Of a stretch of 48,923 nt of DNA, positions 32,512 to 41,077 are shown in pieces. This DNA comes from Rhizobium vallis (lineage in GTDB: Bacteria; Pseudomonadota; Alphaproteobacteria; Rhizobiales; Rhizobiaceae), in contig NZ_ML133707.1 of the NCBI RefSeq assembly GCF_003985155.1, positions 1 to 48,923 on the forward strand, written 5' to 3'. The position numbers and the translations under genes are program-made. The stretch's first letter is position 1, and the number at the start of each line of letters is the position of its first letter. The notes under the pieces were generated by a model, which was given only the letters and a program-made list of their open reading frames with translations, was not told where the DNA came from and did no database searches.

Positions 32512-33230
32512 CTTGCTTGAAGCCTTTCGTGGTTCGCGCGGCTCCAGGCGGCGCGAAGGGCCCGTTTGGCAAGGACGCCTGAGAGATGCCTGCGGTAATC
32601 TGCAGAGGCATGGATATCCGTGTTGGGCGTGAGGATTCCAGCCAGGCGATCCGCCACCGTATCGAGAGCCGGCTCGGAAACATCCGTCCTCGATGATCTC
32701 TTCAAGCCGCAGCGGGGTTTCACCAACGCCCATCATGCCAACGCGAACGTCAGACGCCCTGCCATCTACACAATGCAGCGTCGTCGCAAAGCAAGCGAGT
32801 GCGAAGTCCCCGTGGCGTTTTGCAAACTCCTCAAATCCCCATCCGGCATCCGGTCTCATCGCGTCGAGCTCGACGCGAATTACAAACTCGTCCGGTTCCA
32901 ACGAGTTGACCAGCGATCCGACAAAAAAATCGGCTGCAGGTATTTCGCGTCTGCCGCGCTGAGAGGAGGCGATGACCGTCCCACCGAGGAACCGTGTCAT
33001 CATCGGCATCTCGGTCGCTGGATCCGCATGCGCGACGCTGCCGCCGAAGGTGCCGCGGTTGCGCACGGTCATATGGGTGACGTGATGCATCGCCTCATGC
33101 ACGATCGGCAAGTGTTGGCGGATGATCGGGTCTGTCGCGGTCATGTGATGGCGTACCGTCGGCGCCGATTCTCACCCGATCTCCGTGCAGTTCGATCCGA
33201 TCTCCATGAACCGACGTTACTACGCGCGGC
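32508..33230 (-). pseudogene. FAD-binding middle subunit of a molybdenum hydroxylase, truncated
   Basis: GDRIELHGDRVRIGADG (about 33165-33215), then in another frame IIRQHLPIVHEAMHHVTHMT and VRNRGTFGGSVAHADPATEM give the FAD site of a CoxM-type subunit. RMRPDAG and EFAKRHGDFALACFATTLHC follow, and the C-terminus ADYRRHLSGVLAKRALRAAW is in a third frame ending at 32508. About 50 N-terminal residues are missing, replaced at about 33220 by IS66-associated sequence. Confidence 0.72.
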
Positions 33231-33345
33231 GCCCAAAATCCCGCGGCCCTGCTCGGATGGATACGATCTCTCTGAGCAGTTCGAGGTTCTCGCCGGTCAT
33301 GGTGGCCACGTCTTCGATCGTGCAGATATGCATCGAACGAGCCAT
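33220..33345 (-). pseudogene. IS66-associated ORF, N-terminal fragment
   Basis: MARSMHICTIEDVATMTGEN and LELLREIVSI match, from memory, the start of a small protein encoded next to IS66-type transposases on rhizobial plasmids. The similarity ends where coxM sequence begins. Its ATG overlaps the TGA of the IS66 transposase remnant (TGATG), preserving the original coupling. Confidence 0.5.
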
Positions 33346-33510
33346 CAGGCGGCCTTTTGCGCAGTGGAGACCGTCGGAAGCATATTCCACGGCAACAGGT
33401 CTTCAAGCCTATCTACCGGTTAATCTTTGATCTGGGTTAGGACGTCCGTGAGGTAGCTCTCGGGGTTGCGGCCATGCAGTTTGTCCGTTCCAATGATGGT
33501 CAAATATTAG
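33345..33510 (-). mobile_element. IS66-family transposase, C-terminal remnant
   Basis: LHGRNPESYLTDVLTQIKD, a stop, then VDRLEDLLPWN and a short tail to the TGA at 33345 match the end of IS66 transposases (YLxDVLxRI followed by RIDDLLPWN). The internal stop shows it is dead. It borders the coxM truncation. Confidence 0.7.
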
Positions 33511-33570
33511 CGTTGCGCTATCCCGTTCGTAATTTGCATCGTGTAAGTCTTCACTCCTGATGCTCGTTCT

Positions 33571-33598
33571 CGGGCCGCGCCACGCAACGCGCGGCCCG
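33571..33598 (+). terminator. Rho-independent terminator candidate
   Basis: CGGGCCGCG (33571-33579) pairs with CGCGGCCCG (33590-33598), followed by TCTTTCGGTTTT. It would insulate the rhizavidin gene from upstream reading. From 33511 to 33712 there is no other gene. Confidence 0.45.
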
Positions 33599-33712
33599 TC
33601 TTTCGGTTTTCTCAACCCGGGAAATTGCTACTCGGATTGATTGATTATTACGAGTTTATATGCAACCTTCGGTACGATCGCCGACGGTCGGCGCACATCA
33701 GGAGGAAAAACC

Positions 33713-34180
33713 ATGATCCGTACTAATGCAGTTGCAGCACTTGTGTTTGCTGTAGCAACCTCAGCTCTTGCTTTCGATGCAAGCAACTTCAAGGATTTTT
33801 CAAGCATCGCATCGGCTTCCAGCAGTTGGCAGAACCAGTCCGGCTCGACGATGATCATTCAAGTCGACTCGTTCGGAAATGTCTCCGGCCAATATGTAAA
33901 CAGAGCCCAGGGCACCGGATGCCAGAACTCGCCCTATCCGCTAACAGGAAGGGTAAACGGGACGTTCATCGCATTTTCGGTCGGCTGGAACAATTCGACG
34001 GAGAACTGCAATTCCGCAACCGGATGGACCGGCTACGCACAGGTCAACGGCAACAACACTGAGATAGTCACGAGCTGGAACCTCGCTTACGAAGGCGGCT
34101 CCGGTCCGGCCATTGAGCAAGGACAAGACACTTTCCAGTACGTGCCGACGACTGAGAACAAAAGCCTCTTGAAGGATTAA
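33713..34180 (+). CDS. Rhizavidin, secreted biotin-binding avidin-family protein
   Basis: The 155-residue product has a signal peptide (MIRTNAVAALVFAVATSALA) followed by the mature FDASNFKDFSS. The avidin beta-barrel motifs are present: SSWQNQSGSTMIIQV near the first strands, PLTGRVNGTFIAFSVGWNNS, and ATGWTGYAQVNGNNTEIVTS with the family's Trp. Two cysteines on neighbouring loops (GTGCQNS and TENCNSA) can form a disulphide. I recognise this as rhizavidin of R. etli, known as a dimeric tight biotin binder. AGGAGG precedes the ATG at 33713. It would sequester biotin outside the cytoplasm, perhaps against competitors. The gene is intact between dead IS fragments. Confidence 0.93.
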   Translation: MIRTNAVAALVFAVATSALAFDASNFKDFSSIASASSSWQNQSGSTMIIQVDSFGNVSGQYVNRAQGTGCQNSPYPLTGRVNGTFIAFSVGWNNSTENCNSATGWTGYAQVNGNNTEIVTSWNLAYEGGSGPAIEQGQDTFQYVPTTENKSLLKD

Positions 34181-34283
34181 TCTCCTCTGCCCTGCCGGCG
34201 CTGGCCCGTCAGAGATTGTGGAGCAAGAATTCATCGAATATGGCCAAAGGCTTAGACGAAGCTGCTTTCCCTGCCGAATAAAA

Positions 34284-34319
34284 GCGCCGCGTGCTCGTCC
34301 GCGCGGCGCAAATCCTTAT
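34284..34319 (+). terminator. Terminator-like hairpin after rhizavidin
   Basis: GCGCCGCG (34284-34291) and CGCGGCGC (34312-34319) pair around a 20-base loop and are followed by AAATCCTTATTTG. It ends 140 bp after the rhizavidin stop. The bases 34181-34283 contain no gene. Confidence 0.4.
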
Positions 34320-34391
34320 TTGATGAGTTCAATGCGGCCAAAACTTTCCGGACAAAAGTAAGCATCCGAGGATGCGCCGCCTTGGGGCAAA

Positions 34392-34625
34392 CGCGGCGAT
34401 CTGATCAAGGTCGTTTGGCACGATGGCCAGGGGGCCTGCCTGTTCACGAAAAAATTGGAGCGAGGAAGGTTTATCTAGCGTGACGGCCAGGGCGCTTGTC
34501 TGTTCACGAAGAAGCTGGAGCGCGGCCGCTTCATCTGGCCGTCAGCCGCTGACGGCACGGTGGTGATCACACCGGCGCAGCTCGGTTATCTGCTCGAAGG
34601 TCTACAGAAATATCCCTGCTTGTGA
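34392..34625 (+). mobile_element. IS66 TnpB-like remnant with an internal tandem repeat
   Basis: RGDLIKVVWHDGQGACLFTK with KLERGRFI and a stop is followed at once by DGQGACLFTKKLERGRFIWP and then ADGTVVITPAQLGYLLEGL, ending at 34625. The element's small accessory protein TnpB normally has this segment once. The two copies differ at many bases, so they are likely from two related elements fused at this point rather than a fresh duplication. Confidence 0.7.
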
Positions 34626-34626
34626 G

Positions 34627-34818
34627 TCTGACGAATCATCACCGGACAAGATCGAGGTGCTGGATCCGAGCCATCCGTTATTTGGACGCTCCTTTAATGT
34701 GATGCGTGAGGTGGGACGTAGAGGCGGCAACTTCGCGCCGTCGTATGAGGTTGAACATCGTGGTGGATCGACCTTGCTGATACCCGTGTCTGCGACACAG
34801 GGATATGTCGAAGCCTGA
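34627..34818 (+). pseudogene. Recombinase-transposon accessory ORF fragment
   Basis: The frame gives VLDPSHPLFGRSFNVMREVG, RRGGNFAPSYEVEHRGGSTL and LIPVSATQ, which I recall as a protein encoded together with serine-recombinase transposons in proteobacteria. It begins 1 bp after the TnpB remnant stop and has no proper start. Function is unknown. Confidence 0.4.
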
Positions 34819-34912
34819 AATACTGACGCGCGAAGGACACCATTCGCCCAATTGTGAGGAGAAGGTTTTGCCAATCACTGTGCAACGCCTCCGCCTTGCA
34901 GCGGGCATCTAG

Positions 34913-35239
34913 GTAAAGGCACAGCGCAACAGATGGACACACGAACCTAGTTTGCTCAGCGCCGTACAACTTGCCGCCAGGCTCGATATTCCCGTCAATT
35001 GGATTTACGTTCAAATCAGGCGGAAGCGCCTGCTCATCGACCAGCAATCAACCGGAGCATATTTGTTCCAAAATTCCCCAGCGGTCGTCAACGCGGTTCG
35101 CGACCTTCGCAACCGTACCATTCATCAACTCGATCTGAGAATCATTCAGCCTCACCAGGAGGGGCATCAACATGCGTTGTCGCTGGAGGGAATTGACTGG
35201 CGCGCACGGCAGGAAACCTGGCGCCCCAGCCGGGTTTGA
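34913..35239 (+). pseudogene. C-terminal fragment of a recombinase-type protein
   Basis: RWTHEPSLLSAVQLAARLDI, PVNWIYVQIRRKRLLIDQQS, then VVNAVRDLRNRTIHQLDLRI and IQPHQEGHQHA resemble the end of rhizobial site-specific recombinases (a helix-turn-helix-like unit and basic tail). The upstream recombinase domain is missing. It probably belongs to the same transposon as the fragment at 34627. Confidence 0.45.
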
Positions 35240-35286
35240 CTCAATTTTTGCATTGAAATTGTTGATAAATCTGATTCAATGTCGTT

Positions 35287-35960
35287 ATGACATTGCCGCC
35301 GCTTACCCTGCCATCGGACCTTGCCAGCGCTCATCCGGCGCTGCTGGCCGAACGTGCTGCGCGGCTGCAAGCTGAGGCGGACGCGGCCAACGCGAAGGCG
35401 CGGCTGTCGAGCATTGAGGCGCTCAACGTGCATTTGCAGTTGCTGACCGGCAAGCTGGAGCGCGAGAAGCACGGGCCGCGCCGCGAGCGCACGCAGCGGC
35501 TGATCGATCAGTTGGAATTTGCAGCTCGAAGAGCTCGTGGCGTAGGCCGCCGAGGACGAACTGAGCGTCCAAGAGGCCGCGGCCAGAACGCAGTCCGTGC
35601 GCGCCTTCGCCCGCAAGCGTCCAGTGCGCAAGGCGTGGCCCAAAGACGTCGAGCGCGCACGCATCGTCATCGAAGCGCCGACGGCATGTGCCTGCTGTGG
35701 CGGCTCGCGGCTGTCGAAGCTGGGCGAGGATGTGACGGAAACGCTGGAGGATATCCCGCGCCGATTCAAGGTGATCGAGACGGTGCGCGAGAAATTTACC
35801 TGCCGCGATTGCGAGGCGATCAGTCAGGCTCCCGCACCGTTCCATGCGACGCCCGCGCGGCTTCATCGGCCCTCAGTTGCTGGCGACGATCGTGTTCGAC
35901 AAGTTCGGGCAGCACATCCCGCTGAACCGCCAGAGCACGCGGTTCAAATGTGAGGCATCG
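35287..35960 (+). mobile_element. IS66-family transposase (TnpC), N-terminal part, frameshifted
   Basis: The start MTLPPLTLPSDLASAHPALL leads into a leucine-rich coiled coil (LSSIEALNVHLQLLTGKLER). After a frame break near 35520 come the zinc-binding region with CACCGGSRL and CRDC, and PRRFKVIETVREKFTC, then another break near 35850 and FIGPQLLATIVFDKFGQHIP with LNRQ. Similarity ends near 35955, before the catalytic DDE residues. The element is inactive. Confidence 0.8.
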
Positions 35961-36031
35961 GTCCGTCGACCTAGACCCTGGCCGGTGAATGTTGATCCGA
36001 ATGTCTTCGAGCTGCGGCAAATGCTGGAGCA

Positions 36032-36424
36032 TCACTGTCGCACGGCATACCAGGAGGCAACGTAGCCGGCTGCGGCGACCCCATGCGAATGCGGGACGTC
36101 GCGGACGATGCTACCGACAATGGCGTCCCTTTGATCGACGCCATTCGGCCAGTTCGGCACGATGTAGCCGCGATAGCTGTAGATCCAGGTCTCGCCGGCC
36201 ACATCGCCCTTTCCAGTGAATTGCAGCTCGACAGGGTCTCCCGGACGCACCGTACCGGTCAATTCCAGCGACCACCCGGGCCCACCAATGGTTCCGCCGA
36301 CCTTGCGCCGAGCCAACTCGGTCAGCACCAGCGTTCCCTGGCCAAATTCCAGTGCATTGAAATCAACCGATAAATCGGGATTGTTGATCAGGCTGCGATA
36401 ACTCCAAGTGCCAGTGAAGCTCAT
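36032..36424 (-). CDS. Small beta-rich protein encoded behind the multicopper oxidase
   Basis: The 130-residue product is glycine-rich and strand-rich: MSFTGTWSYRS at the start, GTLVLTELARRKVGGTIGGP, LTGTVRPGDPVELQFTGKG, WIYSYRGYIVPNW and a final ASWYAVRQ. The start with Gly-x-Trp and the alternating pattern suggest a small closed beta-barrel of calycin type, but I cannot assign a family. No signal peptide. GGGAGGAA precedes the ATG at 36424, and it lies 26 bp after the oxidase stop, so both are co-transcribed and the protein may serve the oxidase or its product. An intact gene. Confidence 0.65.
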   Translation of the reverse strand: MSFTGTWSYRSLINNPDLSVDFNALEFGQGTLVLTELARRKVGGTIGGPGWSLELTGTVRPGDPVELQFTGKGDVAGETWIYSYRGYIVPNWPNGVDQRDAIVGSIVRDVPHSHGVAAAGYVASWYAVRQ

Positions 36425-36450
36425 AGTTCCTCCCAATGGCGATCGACGCC

Positions 36451-38394
36451 CTAATGATGGCCGGAAACGGTGCCACCCTGGCCGTCCGGCAGGGTGATCC
36501 TGATGTTCTGCATCATGCCCTGGTCCTCATGATCGAGGATGTGGCAATGCAGAACGAACTCGCCGATATAGCGCTGGTAGTGCGTCCGCACGGTGATCGT
36601 GTAGCGCGCCGACGGATCGGTGCCGGGATTCTTGATCCACAGCGTGTCCTTCCAGACATTTTTCAAGCCTGGATATTGCGGATCGCCGTCGTCATCGGCG
36701 CCAAGCGCGCTGACATCGTTGCCGGCCGCATCGACAATTTTGATGATCTGAAACGGATTGACATGGATATGGAATGGGTGGCTGACGAAATCCGAGCGGA
36801 GCGTCCATTCGTCGACTCCGCTCAGCGGCAACATCCGGTCGATGCGGTTGGGATCATAAGGTTTGCCGTCAACCTCGAAGAAGGTGGCACCCGGCTGTTT
36901 CACATCGATGTTAAACACCAGTTGCTGCTCGCCGGTGACCTCGCCCGCGTCGATGTCCGGATGGGGAATAAAGCTTGAGAGCGACATCTCGTTCTTGAGG
37001 TCATCGATAACCTTGCCGGCGACATTCTGTGACATCGTGCGCTCAGCCGCCGAAATCAGCCAATCCTGAAGATAGGTGCCGATCTCGCCATTGACGGCAT
37101 GGCCGCCTACTGCAGTGACTATGCCGAGAAGCCGTCGGCTTGGAGCCTCCTGGTTGACGCTGGCCGCTGCCGGTGCGGCGCCATCGATGATGCAGTAGTC
37201 ACCCGCTCCTGGCAACACCACCAGCGCGTCAACGCGGTAGCCCGGTTGCAGGATCGCTTGCTGCCGCATCTGCACCTGCGCCATTGTCAGCCCGTCCTGG
37301 GCCACCACCCCATACGGAATAGTATCCTTGCCGCAATTCTGGTCGATCCATCTGTCGGTGTCCGCTGCCGCAAGCGTGCGGAACGCGGTCGTCCCGGTCT
37401 TGCGCCGGATTTCGAAATTGATGGTGTCGCGAACCCCGGCGTGTATCATCCGCCACCGCTCGACCGAGCCAGCCTCCGCTGATGCCAACTGACCAAGCAC
37501 CTGGCCGTTGACGCTGGTGAAGCGGCCCGAAGCCGGCCAACTGCCAGGTCCGAACTGATCGTAGCTTTCGATGCCGCCCACCTGTCCTGGCTGGCAATCA
37601 TAAGTGATGTCGCCATTGTTATCGGTGCAAGCATATTGAATCTGCTGTAGCACCAAAACCCGTTCGGCGATATCGGAGCCGCCCGGCTGCTTCAATAGGC
37701 GGTCTATATCGCCAGTCTCGGTCGGTGTCGGCATGCGATCGCCACGGATGATCAACGCCCCGGACATGCCACTCGACACCTGCAATGCGGTTGATCCGTG
37801 TAGGTGTGGGTGATACCAGAAGGTGCCGGCGGGATGCTCAACGGCGATGTTGTATTCATATTGGAACGAAACGCCGGGACGGATTGAGATCAGCACATTA
37901 TCGCCATTGCCAGACGGATTTACCCAGAGACCGTGCGAATGCAGGTTGGTACCGTTGAAGCAATGGGGGGTATTGGCACTGCCACCGCCGATGCCGCAGG
38001 TGGAATCCTGAGGGAACAGGTTGTGAAGCGTTACCCGCACCGTCTGACCGGGCCGTAGATCGATGGTCGGTCCAACCAATGGCGTGTCGGCACCGGATAA
38101 GCCGGTCTGGCGGGCGTCTTGATAGCCGCGCAGTTTAACGTGGTCGTAGCGCGCCGTGGCCGGATTGTAGATCTGTCGGTCGAGATAGGTAGCGTTCATA
38201 TCGAGCAGAACCTCGCCCGGAAATGTCTCCCGGCTTTGTTCGAAGGTTTTCAGCATCCCCTGGGATTTTGTGATAGGTTGCAGCATATAGGCCAGGGGGT
38301 TAGTCACGGCCCTGGCCTCTTGAGCGACTGCGAATAGCGCATGGGTGACCGAAAAAACGCTCGCCATACCGAAGATCGCAATTTTGTCAGACAC
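36451..38394 (-). CDS. Secreted multicopper oxidase (laccase-like)
   Basis: The 647-residue enzyme oxidises phenols or metal ions and reduces oxygen to water. All four copper motifs are present: HSHGLW near residue 152, WYHPHLHGS near 193, HPFHIHVNPF near 537 and HCHILDHEDQGMM near 617, with the type 1 Cys-His pair and a Met ligand. A signal peptide (SDKIAIFGMASVFSVTHALF, ending near VAQEARA) sends it to the periplasm; no twin arginine is seen. I chose GTG 38394 because GGGAGG lies upstream and the signal starts there. A small partner gene follows. Phenolic detoxification or melanin-like polymerisation is plausible. Confidence 0.92.
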   Translation of the reverse strand: MSDKIAIFGMASVFSVTHALFAVAQEARAVTNPLAYMLQPITKSQGMLKTFEQSRETFPGEVLLDMNATYLDRQIYNPATARYDHVKLRGYQDARQTGLSGADTPLVGPTIDLRPGQTVRVTLHNLFPQDSTCGIGGGSANTPHCFNGTNLHSHGLWVNPSGNGDNVLISIRPGVSFQYEYNIAVEHPAGTFWYHPHLHGSTALQVSSGMSGALIIRGDRMPTPTETGDIDRLLKQPGGSDIAERVLVLQQIQYACTDNNGDITYDCQPGQVGGIESYDQFGPGSWPASGRFTSVNGQVLGQLASAEAGSVERWRMIHAGVRDTINFEIRRKTGTTAFRTLAAADTDRWIDQNCGKDTIPYGVVAQDGLTMAQVQMRQQAILQPGYRVDALVVLPGAGDYCIIDGAAPAAASVNQEAPSRRLLGIVTAVGGHAVNGEIGTYLQDWLISAAERTMSQNVAGKVIDDLKNEMSLSSFIPHPDIDAGEVTGEQQLVFNIDVKQPGATFFEVDGKPYDPNRIDRMLPLSGVDEWTLRSDFVSHPFHIHVNPFQIIKIVDAAGNDVSALGADDDGDPQYPGLKNVWKDTLWIKNPGTDPSARYTITVRTHYQRYIGEFVLHCHILDHEDQGMMQNIRITLPDGQGGTVSGHH

Positions 38395-38880
38395 AGACAA
38401 ACAACCCTCCCAAACCTCTGCCCGGAGTTTTGTTCTCCCCGGGTCGAACCGCATCCACAAAGTTCTACTGCGTCACCATGCGTTCACCTGCAATTCGACT
38501 TTGACTCGCGCGCTTTCTCGGGAGAAGACAGCTGCCGCCGCGCGACGAGAAAGTTTCAAGACTCATGCCACTCTGGCCGGATCGAGCCTCAGAAGGAATC
38601 TTGTGCCTATGCTTCAAGGACTTCCACGAGAGCGCGGTAGGAAGTCGGGCGGAACAGCACCATGGCGCGCACCTGACAAACCTGACAGCAGGTGTAGTAG
38701 GCCCGACATTTTTGTGGGGAGCATCGTTACGTGCGGCAATACGCGTCTCACCTTGTTTGTTTGTCGAGCTGCACTCGAGCAACGCCTTGACGCTCATATC
38801 GCGGTCACCGCCGCGGGCATTAATGTCGGCGTCACATACCGTTCATCACACCGCCTAATCGGAGAGACACCACGGGCAGA
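38395..38880. other. No recognisable gene
   Basis: The stretch upstream of the oxidase should hold its promoter. The long plus-strand frame crossing it runs on antisense to the reductase gene and has no protein-like features, so I take it as chance. Confidence 0.4.
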
Positions 38881-39003
38881 CTACGCCAGTTCTTCCGGCT
38901 CTCTGCGCTGCGCGATGATCTCGAAACAAGGTTGCTTGCTCAGGAGTATCGCGCCCTGCTCCTCGACGATCATTTCGACGACGGCAGGAGGGAGCCCTTC
39001 CAC
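38881..39003 (-). CDS. Possible small protein, 40 aa
   Basis: A GTG at 39003 after GGAGAAG opens a frame with LPPAVVEMIVEEQGAILLSK and CFEIIAQRREPEELA. It lies 22 bp after the RibD-like gene, in operon position. The family is unknown; it may be the end of a broken gene. Confidence 0.3.
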   Translation of the reverse strand: MEGLPPAVVEMIVEEQGAILLSKQPCFEIIAQRREPEELA

Positions 39004-39025
39004 AATCTTCTCCTATGGACGTCTC

Positions 39026-39727
39026 TTATGGACGTCCAACGCGATATCTCAGATGCACGGAGCCGAGGCCAGCGGCTTCGGCGCTGATAAACGTGAGCCT
39101 CGCCCTGCCGGCAAGCCCATCCTCGCCGCCCTCGAATATGGCCGGTGTATTCGACTTGCCTCCGATCGCAGGGAAGATGACCAGGCTGACCTCGTCAACA
39201 AGACCCGCCTTCAAGAAATGGCCATTGGTTTGCGCCCCGCCTTCCAGCATCAAGCGCTTCACACCGAACTCGGTTCCAAGAAGGTCAAGCGCGTTTTTCA
39301 GATCGACGCCATCTTTCTCCGAGACGATATAGGAAACGCCAGCCTGGGTGAGGCCCGCCAGGTAAGCATCATCCACGTCAGATCCTGTCAGGACCACAAG
39401 GTGAGCTCCGTCAATGTCGCTCTTGTCCCAGCGTAGCCGACCGTCCTTATCCACGATGACAGCGAACTCGCCGGCGTCCGGGTTGGCGATATGGATCGGT
39501 CGCGCGGCTGTGCCGGTTGCTTGATAGGGGCGGTCGACGGCGTCCGCGAACTCTTCTCCCGTCGCTCTTCCCGAAAGCCAGGCGTCGGCACCGATCTTCT
39601 CATGCAGGCCGTCATAGATCTTCACGAGCTCATCGACCGAATGGCCGGTTGCCTCGGCCCAATCATTGACGATCAATCGGCCATCCAGCGGCGACATCAT
39701 GTGACAGATTACATAGGGTCTGGGCAT
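39026..39727 (-). CDS. RibD C-terminal/dihydrofolate-reductase-fold reductase
   Basis: The 233-residue protein belongs to the RibD C-terminal domain family, NADPH-dependent reductases related to the pyrimidine reductase of riboflavin synthesis. Features are YVICHMMSPLDGRL at the start, DAWLSGRATGEEF near residue 55, LEGGAQTNGHFLKAGLVDEV near 165-185 and LVIFPAIGGKSNTPAIF. Stand-alone members often reduce other substrates. GGAGAG precedes the ATG at 39727. It follows the SDR gene by 31 bp on the same strand; a 13-bp near-repeat crosses its stop. Probably an accessory redox enzyme rather than a riboflavin enzyme. Confidence 0.82.
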   Translation of the reverse strand: MPRPYVICHMMSPLDGRLIVNDWAEATGHSVDELVKIYDGLHEKIGADAWLSGRATGEEFADAVDRPYQATGTAARPIHIANPDAGEFAVIVDKDGRLRWDKSDIDGAHLVVLTGSDVDDAYLAGLTQAGVSYIVSEKDGVDLKNALDLLGTEFGVKRLMLEGGAQTNGHFLKAGLVDEVSLVIFPAIGGKSNTPAIFEGGEDGLAGRARLTFISAEAAGLGSVHLRYRVGRP

Positions 39728-39758
39728 TGGATTACTCTCCTCTACAAACATTCCACCG

Positions 39759-40610
39759 TCAGTGACCTGCCTTCAACCAGGCTGCGAATTTATCCATCCA
39801 GTCGGGGTGCCAGCGTGAAAGCGCCGGCCGGTTCAGGATCATGTCGTCGGCCGCCCAGCGGATCCTTCTGGCATCGATCGCAGACGTAACCGCGTTATCC
39901 GGACAGATGATGTAAAAATTCTCGTCGAGCAGACGGACCAGGAAGTATTCCACCAGTTGCTCTGCGGTCCATGCCTCATCGGGTTTCGCAATGCCCTGCG
40001 GCTTGAGTGCGATGTTCATGGGTGTCCACGTGTAGCCAGGGACGAGGAGATGAGCCGAAACACGACCTCCCGTCTCCTTCAGAAGCTCGTGCGACAGCTG
40101 TTCGGTCAGGACTTTGACAGCTGCCTTCGCCACCGAATATGCGGCGTTACCTGGAGGAGTCGTAATACCTTCCTTGGAGCCGAGGTTGACAACGGCCGAC
40201 TGGCGACCGGCTTCGATCATGTAGGGCACGAAGACGTGTTGCGCGGCCTGAACACCTCGGAAGTTTACATCGATCTGGCGTCGCCACTTTGCAGGATTGT
40301 CCCAAGGGCCGGCTCCTTGCGTTATGCCCGCGTTGTTTACTAGAACGGCCACGTCGCCAAACCGCGAAATCGTTTCGTCCCGCAACCTGGTCAGTGCCGA
40401 CAAATCTGATACGTCGCCGCTCACGATCAGGATGTCCGTGTCGAGTGTCGAAGTAACATCCTCAAGTGCGTCGGCGTCGAGATCCAGCAGCGCGAGCTTC
40501 ATGCCGCGGGCCGCGAGAGCCCTCGCGATTGCCAAGCCGATGCCCTTCGCAGCTCCCGTGATGACCGCAACGCGGCCAGGAGCAACGACGCTGTTCATTC
40601 TCTCGCTCAT
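39759..40610 (-). CDS. Short-chain dehydrogenase/reductase
   Basis: A 283-residue classical SDR: TGAAKGIGLAIARAL near residue 18 binds the cofactor, NNAGITQG lies near 93, and the catalytic Ser (NLGSKEG) and YSVAK follow near 147 and 160. The C-terminal region has PGYTWTPMN and a longer tail (IICPDNAVTSAIDARRIRWA), which resembles SDR members acting on larger substrates. Asp-Leu-Asp after the second strand suggests NAD preference. It leads an operon with the RibD-like gene and is divergent from the two SDR genes to the right. Confidence 0.87.
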   Translation of the reverse strand: MSERMNSVVAPGRVAVITGAAKGIGLAIARALAARGMKLALLDLDADALEDVTSTLDTDILIVSGDVSDLSALTRLRDETISRFGDVAVLVNNAGITQGAGPWDNPAKWRRQIDVNFRGVQAAQHVFVPYMIEAGRQSAVVNLGSKEGITTPPGNAAYSVAKAAVKVLTEQLSHELLKETGGRVSAHLLVPGYTWTPMNIALKPQGIAKPDEAWTAEQLVEYFLVRLLDENFYIICPDNAVTSAIDARRIRWAADDMILNRPALSRWHPDWMDKFAAWLKAGH

Positions 40611-41077
40611 TTTTTGTCTTTCCCGTCATTGGACCGTCACCGCTGGAAGGTGTGCCGGACAAGCCGTCGCCGTGGAATTTTTCTCCGAGAAGCGTGCCGG
40701 CCGATGGCACCAGCGCAGAGAAGTCCATCAACGCTACTCGGGCGCTTGGGTCGTCGGATCATATCCGCGGGCTGCGAACGACCGTTCGATCGCACTATAA
40801 GAATAGGGTAGCGCGACGGCTACTTGAAGTGAGCGGGATCGCACGCACCGATGAGCCGTGTTCACTCAAGGGCCTTCGTGACGTAGGGAATGCCTGGCCA
40901 GTTCGACCGCGGACGGGACCAAAAAGGTAACGCACTCCTGGTCCCTGCCAGATCGGTGGATGATTTTCACTCACCGCCCCGATCAATTTTGCTCATGTAA
41001 CCAATCGGCTCCACGGGCATTTGGTCACCAGCGCCTCGAGACGATCGTGGTGCTGACCAAACCAAAGGAGTGAAATC
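40611..41077. other. Divergent promoter region without a clear gene
   Basis: About 470 bp separate the two SDR operons. Short frames occur on the plus strand but show no motifs. The region should contain both promoters and likely a binding site for the LysR regulator encoded at 42951; I cannot point to it with confidence. Confidence 0.4.

Noticed and set aside
32620..33423. Plus-strand frame of 267 codons
   Set aside because: It is antisense to the coxM remnant, whose FAD motifs are clear.
35423..35866. Minus-strand frames in the IS66 transposase region
   Set aside because: The plus strand carries recognisable IS66 motifs; the opposite frames are shadows.
38345..39436. Long plus-strand frame of 363 codons
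   Set aside because: It lies antisense to the well-supported RibD-like gene and the oxidase start, and its composition is not protein-like.
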